DNA from: Anaerolineae bacterium
GTDB taxonomy: Bacteria; Chloroflexota; Anaerolineae; Aggregatilineales; Phototrophicaceae
DNA length: 5,384 nucleotides
Reading direction: 5' to 3'
Assembly (NCBI GenBank): GCA_014379235.1
Contig: JACMMD010000872.1
Span: 1 to 5,384 of the forward strand
Positions within the stretch are counted from its first letter, which is position 1. Every line of letters starts with the position of its first letter. Both the position numbers and the translations under genes were made by a program. The notes below the pieces were generated by a model. The model ran no database searches and had not been told where the DNA came from. It saw only the letters and a program-made list of their open reading frames with translations. Positions 1 to 5,384 of this stretch are shown one piece after another.

Positions 1-919
1 GCCCATCGCTGACGATGGTCGGGCTGAACATGGCATTCTTGCGACTCCAGCGCGCACGAAACTCAGCGGTGAGAGCAGCGCTCTTATCACTGTACGCCAG
101 CAAGAACTCATCAAATCCCGACAGCCCGTAAACGCTTGGCGACTCTTGCGGCGCTTGGGCCATCTCCGGCGACATCCAATAAGTTTTGCCGTCGATGGTT
201 TCTTCAACCAGCTTCGATTTCACCGAGTCGATGCCTGCGCGCACGTCGCTAATCACTAACCCTGACCACCAGACAAAATCTTGCGCCGCCGCCGGCCCAT
301 GACTGGTGAAGTAACGCAGAGTCAGTTCGGCCAGCGCTTCGTCTCGCGCCAACGTTTTGCCTCTGGGGATCGAATCGTCAATCGCAAAATACGTTTGTAC
401 GTTGCGGCGCATCACGCCTTGCACGATCAAGCCGTCAGCCGATGCGCGTCCAAGCATCCACACACCGCGCTGCCCCGCCGTCGAGATGCCGTTCGCCTCA
501 AGCACGGCCAGCAGCGCATGACGGTCTAGCTCCGGCACATCGCGCAGGGCCTTCGCCAAAAGGTCGTTGCTGCGCGCCAGTGTCTTTTCATCAAGTTCGA
601 GTTCGCCATAACGCCGCGATGATGTTTCGACGTAGCGCCGCCCTGTCAGCGCCAGCATCCAGCGCAAATCTTCCGCCGCGACGAAATGCAGCGTGCCGCG
701 CATGGGCCACGTCCGCACGATCTTCTTATCGAGAATGTCCTGCTCAACATCCTTATCCGTGCATTTCTCCGACAGTCGCAGCCCGATTGACCACAGTGCG
801 CCGAGATAATCCTGCGCCTGCATTGCGCCCAACCAAGCCACCGCTTCGCTAGGGGTTTTGAATTGTTTGTGCGAAATCCGTTGGTGATACAGTCGTTGAT
901 GAGCGATGGTCGGTTTCAT
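1..919 (-). CDS. HTH_42 winged-helix protein, AlkZ-like (partial, C-terminus cut by window edge)
   Basis: The reading frame opens with ATG at 919-917 and stays open for 306 codons to the left edge, so the C-terminus is missing; the family is usually about 350-400 residues. The protein belongs to the winged-helix DNA-binding family (HTH_42) that includes AlkZ and YcaQ/AlkX, glycosylases that remove bulky or cross-linked bases from DNA. Visible landmarks are GAMQAQDY at residues 31-38, with Q34 and Q36 in the place of the AlkZ catalytic QxQ motif; RTWPMRGTLHFV at 69-80; RYFTSHGPA followed by DFVWWSGL at 202-221; GFDEFLLAY at 268-276; and the start of the PTIVSDG strand at 300-306. It is a paralogue of the gene just upstream: in the block around residues 189-221, 24 of 33 positions are identical. 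The start codon overlaps the upstream stop (ATGA), which implies translational coupling. Family membership is secure; glycosylase activity is inferred, and an uncharacterised DNA-binding role remains possible. Confidence 0.88.
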   Translation of the reverse strand, partial: MKPTIAHQRLYHQRISHKQFKTPSEAVAWLGAMQAQDYLGALWSIGLRLSEKCTDKDVEQDILDKKIVRTWPMRGTLHFVAAEDLRWMLALTGRRYVETSSRRYGELELDEKTLARSNDLLAKALRDVPELDRHALLAVLEANGISTAGQRGVWMLGRASADGLIVQGVMRRNVQTYFAIDDSIPRGKTLARDEALAELTLRYFTSHGPAAAQDFVWWSGLVISDVRAGIDSVKSKLVEETIDGKTYWMSPEMAQAPQESPSVYGLSGFDEFLLAYSDKSAALTAEFRARWSRKNAMFSPTIVSDG

Positions 920-1992
920 GCTTGCAGCACCGCCTCTAGCCCCATGAATTCACCGTAGCGCAGCGCAGCAGCGTTTAACGCCGCCTGTTCAGCGTCGGTG
1001 AGTGGACGTAAGAATTTCGGCTCGATGACCACCGTGTTCTTTTCAAATGTGCGCCGCCACATACCCGCGATAGCGCCATCGATGACTATCGCGTGGACAA
1101 ACAGCCGCTCGTCGATGATTTCTGATACGAGCCGCTGGCTCGGCAGCGCGCCATAATACGAACTGCCGCCGATGTATTCATCGTAGTTCGACAGCAGATA
1201 GGCATACGGCGCGACATCCCTCACAACCGCAACAGATGGCGCGAACCAGTAATCCTTGCCATCGACTTTTTCACTCACGATCTGCGCGCCTAGCATCGCC
1301 ACGCCCGCCTTCGCATCGGTGATGGTCAAGCCCGACCACAGCGAGAAATCTTTCAATGTCGCCGGCCCGTGACTGCGAAAATAGCGTTTGGTGAGTTCGG
1401 CGAGGGCTTCGTCTCGGGACATCGTTTTAGCGTTTGGAGCGCGTTCGTCCAAGAGCGCGTAGGTATACTGTTTGCCACGTTTCGGCCCGCTGCAAATCAC
1501 GCCCGTGAGTTCGGCAACCATCACCAGATACGTGAGGCGGAAACCCTCAACCGACTCGATACCCACGCGCTGAAGTTCTAGCGCCAATTCTTCGCGGGTA
1601 AGCTGTTTGCCGCCTTGCAGCGCTTTGGCCATCGTCTCATTGCTGCGCGCAAACAGGGCATCATCAAGTCCGTTGGTGCGATACATATACGCACTCGCCT
1701 GATGCACACGCGGCCCCAACAGCATCAGCATCCAGCGAATGTCTTCGGGCGCGATGAAATGCCACGTCGGGCGCGGCACATGGGTACGCAGAATAGCACC
1801 GTCGTTGAACAGCTTATCAATCGCCGCATCGTCCATGCCGTGCATACGCAGGCCGACAGCCCATCTCGCGCCCGTGTAATCTTGCGACTGCACCGCGCCG
1901 AGCCATTGAATAACCTCGACGGGATTCGTAAATTCGGTATGGGAAAGACGTTGATTCGACAGCCGTTGCAGGGGAATATTCAAGTCGGTCAT
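916..1992 (-). CDS. HTH_42 winged-helix protein, AlkZ-like DNA glycosylase candidate
   Basis: This complete 358-residue protein of the HTH_42 family is close in length to AlkZ, the glycosylase that gives self-resistance in the azinomycin producer. AlkZ is built of tandem winged-helix domains and a C-terminal beta-barrel. Visible landmarks are GAVQSQDYTGARWAVGLR at residues 32-49, with Q35 and Q37 matching the position of the AlkZ QxQ catalytic pair; RTHVPRPTWHFI at 69-80; RYFRSHGPA plus DFSLWSGL at 203-222; LLSNYDEYIGG at 266-276; and VIDGAIAGMWRR at 303-314, the usual C-terminal signature. There is no signal peptide or membrane segment, so it should act in the cytoplasm on DNA. The ATG at 1992-1990 has a short GAGG four bases upstream. 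It lies 81 bases behind the permease operon and overlaps the next, paralogous gene by four bases. Family assignment is firm; substrate and activity are inferred. It was often annotated simply as a 'winged helix DNA-binding domain-containing protein'. Confidence 0.93.
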   Translation of the reverse strand: MTDLNIPLQRLSNQRLSHTEFTNPVEVIQWLGAVQSQDYTGARWAVGLRMHGMDDAAIDKLFNDGAILRTHVPRPTWHFIAPEDIRWMLMLLGPRVHQASAYMYRTNGLDDALFARSNETMAKALQGGKQLTREELALELQRVGIESVEGFRLTYLVMVAELTGVICSGPKRGKQYTYALLDERAPNAKTMSRDEALAELTKRYFRSHGPATLKDFSLWSGLTITDAKAGVAMLGAQIVSEKVDGKDYWFAPSVAVVRDVAPYAYLLSNYDEYIGGSSYYGALPSQRLVSEIIDERLFVHAIVIDGAIAGMWRRTFEKNTVVIEPKFLRPLTDAEQAALNAAALRYGEFMGLEAVLQA

Positions 1993-1996
1993 GAAG

Positions 1997-2000
1997 CCTC
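1997..2000 (-). promoter_or_regulatory. weak ribosome binding site of the first HTH_42 gene
   Basis: On the minus strand GAGG is followed by four bases (CTTC) and then ATG at 1992. The spacing is short, so this is a weak site, but no better one or other in-frame start is near. Confidence 0.4.
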
Positions 2001-2014
2001 ACGATACGCTGTAG

Positions 2015-2034
2015 GGGCAAGGCATGCCTTGCCC
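2015..2034. repeat. perfect 20-base palindrome, REP-like
   Basis: GGGCAAGGCATGCCTTGCCC reads the same on both strands, centred between 2024 and 2025. As RNA it can fold into an 8-bp stem with a CATG loop. A G:T pair (2014/2035) and an A:T pair (2013/2036) extend it slightly, after which symmetry stops: the left flank reads GTAGG while the right reads CTTCC. No run of T follows it on the minus strand, so it is not a typical intrinsic terminator. It sits between the importer operon and the HTH_42 pair. A decayed copy of a dispersed palindromic repeat is the likeliest reading; a binding site for a dimeric protein is also possible. Confidence 0.7.
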
Positions 2035-2060
2035 TTCCAAAAACCACCGTGATTTTACCA

Positions 2061-2076
2061 TAGAACTGGCGTTCTA
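2061..2076 (-). other. small stem-loop spanning the permease 2 stop codon
   Basis: TAGAAC (2061-2066) and GTTCTA (2071-2076) are exact inverse complements around a four-base loop. On the minus strand the TAG stop codon is the first three bases of the hairpin. The stem is AT-rich and only 6 bp, and the following sequence (TGGTAAAATC) lacks an immediate U-tract; a TTTTT run occurs only at 2043-2039. It may contribute weakly to transcript 3'-end stability, but is not convincing as a terminator. Confidence 0.35.
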
Positions 2077-2913
2077 TCCCTTGATCGACCCCGCCAGCAG
2101 ACCGCGAATGAAGTAGCGCCCCATGATGATGTAGATCAGCAGCGGCGGCAGCGCGGCCACAATCGCGCCGGCCATCGGCAGATTCCACTTGACGGCCTCA
2201 CCGCCTGCCAGATGCGCCAAACCGACGGTAATCGGCTCATATTCGCTGGATGTCATTGTCACGGCGAACAAGAACTCGTTCCAGATTTGCGTGAACTGCC
2301 AGATGATGACCACCACGAAGCCCGCAATCGACAGCGGGAAAACGATCTGCGTATAAATCTGAAAGAAGCCCGCGCCGTCGATGGCCGCCGCTTCGAGCAT
2401 CTCGTCGGGGATGTCGGTGTAGAAGTTGCGGAAGATCAGCGTCGTGATCGGCAAACCGTAAACGACGTGAATCACAATCAAGCCGGGAATACCACCGTAC
2501 AACCGAATCTCGCGTAGGAACTCGAACAGGGGAATCAGAATCGCCTGATAGGGGATAAACATACCGAACAAGATCAACGGAAACAGGATGCGTTCGCCGG
2601 GAATACGCCACTTTGACAGCACATAGCCGTTCAGCGATCCCATCATCGCGGAGAGAATCGTCGCGCTGACCACCAGCGTCACGCTGTTCCAGATGCGCGG
2701 ACCGAACTCTTCCACCACATCGACATAGCTTCGCCAGTATGGTGTTACGGGAAGATTCCACGTCGTCGCTAAGTTGATCGTGGCCGGGTCTTTCAAACTG
2801 GTGACGACCACCACGTACACAGGCAGCAAAAACAGCAGCATACACACCAGCAGCGCGACGTAAATTGCCGTGCGGATCGTATAATGGCGGAAACCTGTAG
2901 CCGTATATTGCAT
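2074..2913 (-). CDS. carbohydrate ABC transporter permease, MalG/UgpE type
   Basis: This 279-residue inner-membrane permease is one half of the channel of a CUT1 sugar importer. It has about six membrane segments (roughly residues 14-38, 77-99, 108-130, 141-161, 195-216 and 245-265). The EAA loop that docks on the ATPase runs from E174: EAAAIDGAGFFQIYTQIVFP. The C-terminus RGLLAGSIKG is typical of MalG/ThuG-like permeases. The start was set at ATG 2913 because GAGGG lies seven bases upstream and the residue context (MQYTATGF...) fits the family. An in-frame ATG at 2985 would add 24 residues lying inside the permease 1 gene and is not credible. Only two bases separate it from the permease 1 stop, so the two are co-translated. 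The substrate cannot be read from the sequence; it follows that of the binding protein upstream. Confidence 0.95.
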   Translation of the reverse strand: MQYTATGFRHYTIRTAIYVALLVCMLLFLLPVYVVVVTSLKDPATINLATTWNLPVTPYWRSYVDVVEEFGPRIWNSVTLVVSATILSAMMGSLNGYVLSKWRIPGERILFPLILFGMFIPYQAILIPLFEFLREIRLYGGIPGLIVIHVVYGLPITTLIFRNFYTDIPDEMLEAAAIDGAGFFQIYTQIVFPLSIAGFVVVIIWQFTQIWNEFLFAVTMTSSEYEPITVGLAHLAGGEAVKWNLPMAGAIVAALPPLLIYIIMGRYFIRGLLAGSIKG

Positions 2914-2915
2914 GT

Positions 2916-4064
2916 TTATTCCCTCGCTCGTTGGCGGCCAAGCTGCGTCCAGATATACGGCACGATAATCACCGCCACGAGGCACAGCATAATCACCGCG
3001 ACGGCGCTGGCCGTCGCAAACGAGTTCTGCCGGAAGCCTTTGGTATACACCAGAATACCCGGCACACCCGTGCGAGCGTTATCCGGCCCGGACATGGCGA
3101 ACACGAGGTCGAAAATTTTCAGTGAGATGTGGCCGAGAACGATCATCGCACTCAGGACGAACGGACTCAACTGCGGCAGCACGATATAGCGATAGACGCT
3201 GAATTCCGTGCAGCCATCGACCCGCGCCGCTTCACGCAGATCGTCGGGGATGCCGCGAATGCCCGCCGTGAAAATGGCCATCACATAACCGGACATCTGC
3301 CACACCGCCGCGATAATCACACCGACCAAAGCCGCGTTGAGTCCCTTCGGCGCGATGGCCAATTCCGCCTCTGCCGAATCGAGCGGCGGCCAAATCAAGT
3401 TCCACAGCCCGCCCATGAACACCAGCAGCACGATAATCGCCGCTGCGCCTGCAAACCGCGCCGAACGCCAATCGTCGCGCAGCACATAGCGCACAGCCAG
3501 CATGGCCAAGATCGCAATCCCGACGAATGTGAGATACATCGGGACATCTTGCCAGCGAAATTGCAGCCACGTTTCTTGACTGGTCAGCCAGTTGAATTGA
3601 ATCGGTTCGAGGCCGAAGAACGTCGGCAGCAGGTTGATACCACCGCCGGGTTGCAGCAGCCAACGCCAGATCGTGCCCGTCACCACGAATGACAGCGCCA
3701 TCGGGAACAGAAACACCGTGCGGAAAAAGTTCTCGGCCACCACTTTTTGATCGAGCAAGATCGCCAGAAACAAACCGAGAACCGTACAGCCCGCCACAAA
3801 AAACACGGTGAAGAAAAAAGTGTTCGTTAAAGAATTGCGGAAGTTCGCCTGAATAATATCAGTCATCAAGTTGTCATAATTCCGCAGCCCGATATTCGTC
3901 CGCACCACGTCTTCGGCCAGCGCAGGCTGATCGGGGTTCTCGCCCCAATCCGAGAGCGAGTAATCAACTGCCTTGCCAATGAAATAGTAGACGAAGATGC
4001 CGAGCAAAATCAGCGTTGGCAGCAGCATGAGGAACGCTATCGAGCGATCCCGCCTATTTCTCAT
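2916..4064 (-). CDS. carbohydrate ABC transporter permease, MalF/UgpA type, with extra membrane insertion
   Basis: This is the 382-residue partner permease of the CUT1 importer. Segments likely to cross the membrane are near residues 9-28, 82-104, 114-134, 176-194, 203-225, 243-268, 303-325 and 352-373. The EAA loop begins at E278 (EAARVDGCTEFSVYRYIVLP) and identifies the family. It is longer than the common 290-310 residues: residues 171-240, between IWRWLLQPGGGINLL and KGLNAALVGVIIAAVW, hold two additional hydrophobic stretches separated by a charged linker (RYVLRDDWRSAR). The start was placed at ATG 4064, which has GAGGGG seven bases upstream; a GTG at 4079 in the same frame would add five residues (MRGGF) but overlaps that ribosome site. 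It follows the binding-protein gene after a 221-base gap with stem-loops and precedes permease 2 by two bases. Identity as a sugar permease is firm; the role of the insertion is unknown. Confidence 0.95.
   Translation of the reverse strand: MRNRRDRSIAFLMLLPTLILLGIFVYYFIGKAVDYSLSDWGENPDQPALAEDVVRTNIGLRNYDNLMTDIIQANFRNSLTNTFFFTVFFVAGCTVLGLFLAILLDQKVVAENFFRTVFLFPMALSFVVTGTIWRWLLQPGGGINLLPTFFGLEPIQFNWLTSQETWLQFRWQDVPMYLTFVGIAILAMLAVRYVLRDDWRSARFAGAAAIIVLLVFMGGLWNLIWPPLDSAEAELAIAPKGLNAALVGVIIAAVWQMSGYVMAIFTAGIRGIPDDLREAARVDGCTEFSVYRYIVLPQLSPFVLSAMIVLGHISLKIFDLVFAMSGPDNARTGVPGILVYTKGFRQNSFATASAVAVIMLCLVAVIIVPYIWTQLGRQRARE
2921..2925 (-). promoter_or_regulatory. ribosome binding site deciding the permease 2 start
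   Basis: GAGGG on the minus strand, seven bases before the ATG at 2913, is embedded in the last codons of permease 1. Its good match and spacing favour 2913 over the upstream in-frame ATG at 2985. Confidence 0.75.
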
Positions 4065-4071
4065 AAACCCG

Positions 4072-4077
4072 CCCCTC
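4072..4077 (-). promoter_or_regulatory. ribosome binding site deciding the permease 1 start
   Basis: GAGGGG on the minus strand, followed by seven bases (CGGGTTT) and the ATG at 4064. This is the best Shine-Dalgarno match in the window and argues against the GTG at 4079, which overlaps it. Confidence 0.75.
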
Positions 4078-4122
4078 ACTCATATTTCTACCGTAGCGGC
4101 ACATTTGATGCAGATCATTTTC

Positions 4123-4159
4123 CGGTCAGGGCAAGCCCCTTTAGTGAGCTTCCTGACCG
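4123..4159 (-). other. stem-loop C in the binding-protein/permease gap
   Basis: CGGTCAGG (4123-4130) pairs exactly with CCTGACCG (4152-4159). Inside, AAGC (4133-4136) pairs with GCTT (4148-4151), giving an 8+4 bp stem with a two-base bulge and an 11-base loop. No U-run follows on the minus strand. It is the last of three hairpins met by RNA polymerase before the permease 1 ribosome site and could act as an mRNA stabiliser or processing site. Confidence 0.55.
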
Positions 4160-4168
4160 CTCTACTAG

Positions 4169-4189
4169 CCGGAGGTTTTCAACCTCCGG
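4169..4189 (-). repeat. stem-loop B, REP-like inverted repeat
   Basis: CCGGAGGTT (4169-4177) and AACCTCCGG (4181-4189) are perfect inverse complements around a three-base loop. Such compact GC-rich inverted repeats between genes often belong to dispersed REP-type families; whether this one is repeated elsewhere in the genome cannot be seen here. In the minus-strand transcript it lies between hairpins A and C. Confidence 0.65.
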
Positions 4190-4214
4190 TGGCGAAAGCG
4201 CAGCTATTTATAAC

Positions 4215-4239
4215 AAGACCCGGCAGCGCACCGGGTCTT
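4215..4239 (-). terminator. stem-loop A, probable attenuating terminator after the binding-protein gene
   Basis: AAGACCCGG (4215-4223) pairs exactly with CCGGGTCTT (4231-4239) around a seven-base loop. On the minus strand it starts 46 bases after the TAA of the binding-protein gene and is followed by GTTATAAAT, a weak T-rich tail. This fits a leaky terminator or a 3'-end stabiliser that makes binding-protein mRNA more abundant than permease mRNA. The tail is too poor for a confident call of full termination. Confidence 0.5.
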
Positions 4240-4285
4240 ATTTGGATATCTATTGCTGCAAACGAAGTTCTACGTGCCACCTTTT

Positions 4286-5384
4286 TTAGGTGCCGCATGC
4301 GCCTGCCTGAAAGCATACCGCTTCCATCGCAGACGACGCGGCTTGGCTGCTGCCGCTCTGAACGTAGATGTCGATCACCTGCGTGAAGTCGCCCACGAAG
4401 CGTTCGTTAGCGACCACGCCGTGCATCAAGCTGCCCACCAAACGATCACTGCTCCAATCGGCGGCGGCGGATTGCAGGTACGTATTGTACAGATCAGGAT
4501 CGGCCTCTACCGCGTCGATACGTGCCGGGATCGAGCCTTTGAGCGGGTTGAAAGCGTTCTCGCCCTCAACCGAGCCGAGCAAACGCAGCCACGCCAGCGT
4601 CGCTTCGCGGTTAGGCGCGCCAACTGGCAGACCGAATGTATCCGACAGCCATGTGAACGTGCCCTGCGTACCGGGGAATTCGCCCCAACCGTAGCCTTCG
4701 CCGGGAGTCAGTCCAAGCGTTGTACTCATATAGCCCGCCGCCCAGTCGCCCATGACGTTGAAAGCCGCATCACCAGCTACCACCGCGTCCGTCGCCTGCT
4801 GCCATGAGAGGCCCGCCGCGTCTTCGCTGATGTTGGTGCATTCCAGCACTTTGCCGAACTCATCCCACACGGCGACCATTTCAGGGCTGTTTGGCGATAG
4901 TTCGCCCGACCACACCGCATCATAACCATCCGCGCCAAGCACACTCAGCGCTACCGTTTCCCACAGATGAATGACCGTCCACGCCTCACCGACGACGAGC
5001 GGCGTTACGCCCGCAGCTTGCAGCGTTTCGCACGAAGCATAGAACTCATCCAACGTCGCTGGCACTTCCACGCCCCACTCTTCGAGGTTCGCGGGAATGT
5101 ACCACATCACGCCTGCGCGATGGATGTTCACAGGCACGGAGTAAATGCCGCCTTCAAACGTAAGCTGGTCGATCAAGCCTTGCGGGAAGGCATCGAACCA
5201 ACCCTCTTCCTCATACAGCGAGGTCAGGTCTTCCATACGGTTAGCGACGACCCACGTTCCGGTCAGCTCTTGGCCGGCGTGAACTTGGAAGCTGTCCGGC
5301 GGATTGCCACCGAGCATCCGCGTCTTCAACACGGCGCGGAAGTTGACGCCCGCGCCGCCCGTGACAGTGGCGTTAACCATTTCC
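4286..5384 (-). CDS. sugar ABC transporter substrate-binding protein, CUT1 family (partial, N-terminus outside window)
   Basis: The frame is open from the right edge to the TAA at 4288-4286, giving 365 visible codons. Typical family members have 400-430 residues, so the signal peptide, any lipobox and the first strands of the N-lobe are missing; the Met at 5380 is internal. The protein captures a sugar outside the membrane and delivers it to the two permeases. Family marks, counted from that Met, are KTRMLGGNPPDSFQVHAGQE at 19-38; GGIYSVPVNIHRAGVMWY at 77-94; the N-lobe segment ATLDEFYASCETLQAAGVTP at 108-127; the ligand-region stretch VVAGDAAFNVMGDWAAGYM at 200-218; and NPLKGSIPAR at 278-287. 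The pattern resembles glucose/mannose-type binding proteins of the GtsA/Thermus kind, so a monosaccharide is a reasonable but unproven guess. Four cysteines (117, 181, 356, 362) are visible, the last two close together near the C-terminus, and may form disulfides. Confidence 0.93.
   Translation of the reverse strand, partial: EMVNATVTGGAGVNFRAVLKTRMLGGNPPDSFQVHAGQELTGTWVVANRMEDLTSLYEEEGWFDAFPQGLIDQLTFEGGIYSVPVNIHRAGVMWYIPANLEEWGVEVPATLDEFYASCETLQAAGVTPLVVGEAWTVIHLWETVALSVLGADGYDAVWSGELSPNSPEMVAVWDEFGKVLECTNISEDAAGLSWQQATDAVVAGDAAFNVMGDWAAGYMSTTLGLTPGEGYGWGEFPGTQGTFTWLSDTFGLPVGAPNREATLAWLRLLGSVEGENAFNPLKGSIPARIDAVEADPDLYNTYLQSAAADWSSDRLVGSLMHGVVANERFVGDFTQVIDIYVQSGSSQAASSAMEAVCFQAGACGT

Noticed and set aside
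281..852. Two overlapping plus-strand open frames of 82 and 136 codons
   Set aside because: They lie opposite the partial HTH_42 gene, have low-complexity Arg/Ala/Pro-rich composition and no family resemblance; they are antisense shadows.
916..1992. HTH_42 protein as a transcription regulator of the sugar importer
   Set aside because: The family resembles DNA glycosylases, with a QxQ motif and the family's C-terminal signature; it has no LacI, ROK, GntR or AraC features expected of a sugar regulator.
1615..2052. Plus-strand open frame of 145 codons
   Set aside because: It is antisense to the complete HTH_42 gene and runs through the palindrome; it has no recognisable protein features.
2074..2985. 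Longer version of permease 2 starting at 2985
   Set aside because: The additional 24 residues overlap the permease 1 coding region and lack family resemblance, while the ATG at 2913 has a well-spaced GAGGG.
3129..3692. Plus-strand open frame of 187 codons rich in Arg, His and Gln
   Set aside because: It is the antisense shadow of permease 1, where hydrophobic codons read as charged residues on the other strand.
4065..4079. GTG start for permease 1 at 4079
   Set aside because: It overlaps the GAGGGG ribosome site that serves the ATG at 4064 and has no Shine-Dalgarno of its own.
4054..4083. Nine-codon minus-strand upstream frame overlapping the permease 1 start (ATG at 4083, TAG at 4054)
   Set aside because: It could be a coupling leader peptide, but it has no ribosome binding site and such a short frame arises easily by chance.
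4199..4214. TATAAAT-like -10 box on the minus strand after stem-loop A
   Set aside because: No -35 element is found at a proper distance; it would fall within the hairpin. The T-rich stretch is better read as the hairpin tail.
4253..4807. Plus-strand open frame of 184 codons
   Set aside because: It lies opposite the well-supported binding-protein gene; no ribosome site or known fold is visible.

Overview
The window holds five genes, all on the minus strand, so it reads from high to low coordinates. Three form the core of a sugar ABC importer of the CUT1 type: a solute-binding protein (its start lies beyond the right edge), a MalF/UgpA-like permease and a MalG/UgpE-like permease. Behind them come two adjacent, clearly paralogous genes of the winged-helix HTH_42 family, which includes the DNA glycosylases AlkZ and YcaQ/AlkX. 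The second of these is cut by the left edge. No RNA gene, CRISPR array, insertion sequence or integrase gene is visible.

No marker gene fixes the organism. The moderately high GC content, the sequence style of the binding protein and permeases, and the short dispersed-looking palindromes between genes suggest an uncultured or environmental Chloroflexota (Anaerolineae-like) bacterium. That is an impression and not a demonstrated placement.

Layout from right to left: 5384-4286 is the binding protein (N-terminus missing). 4285-4065 is a 221-base gap with three successive stem-loops. 4064-2916 is permease 1, which carries an unusual roughly 70-residue insertion. 2913-2074 is permease 2, starting two bases after the permease 1 stop. 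2073-1993 is an 81-base gap with a perfect 20-base palindrome. 1992-916 is the first HTH_42 gene. 919-1 is the second HTH_42 gene, overlapping the first by ATGA.

The importer genes should work together: the binding protein captures sugar outside the cell and hands it to the permease pair, which is powered by an ATPase not encoded here. The stem-loops after the binding-protein gene probably help keep its mRNA more abundant than that of the permeases, as in many sugar importers. The HTH_42 pair looks like a separate, translationally coupled unit. Both proteins keep a QxQ motif at the position of the catalytic motif of AlkZ, so they may be DNA glycosylases and not transcription regulators. Nothing in the sequence links them functionally to sugar uptake.
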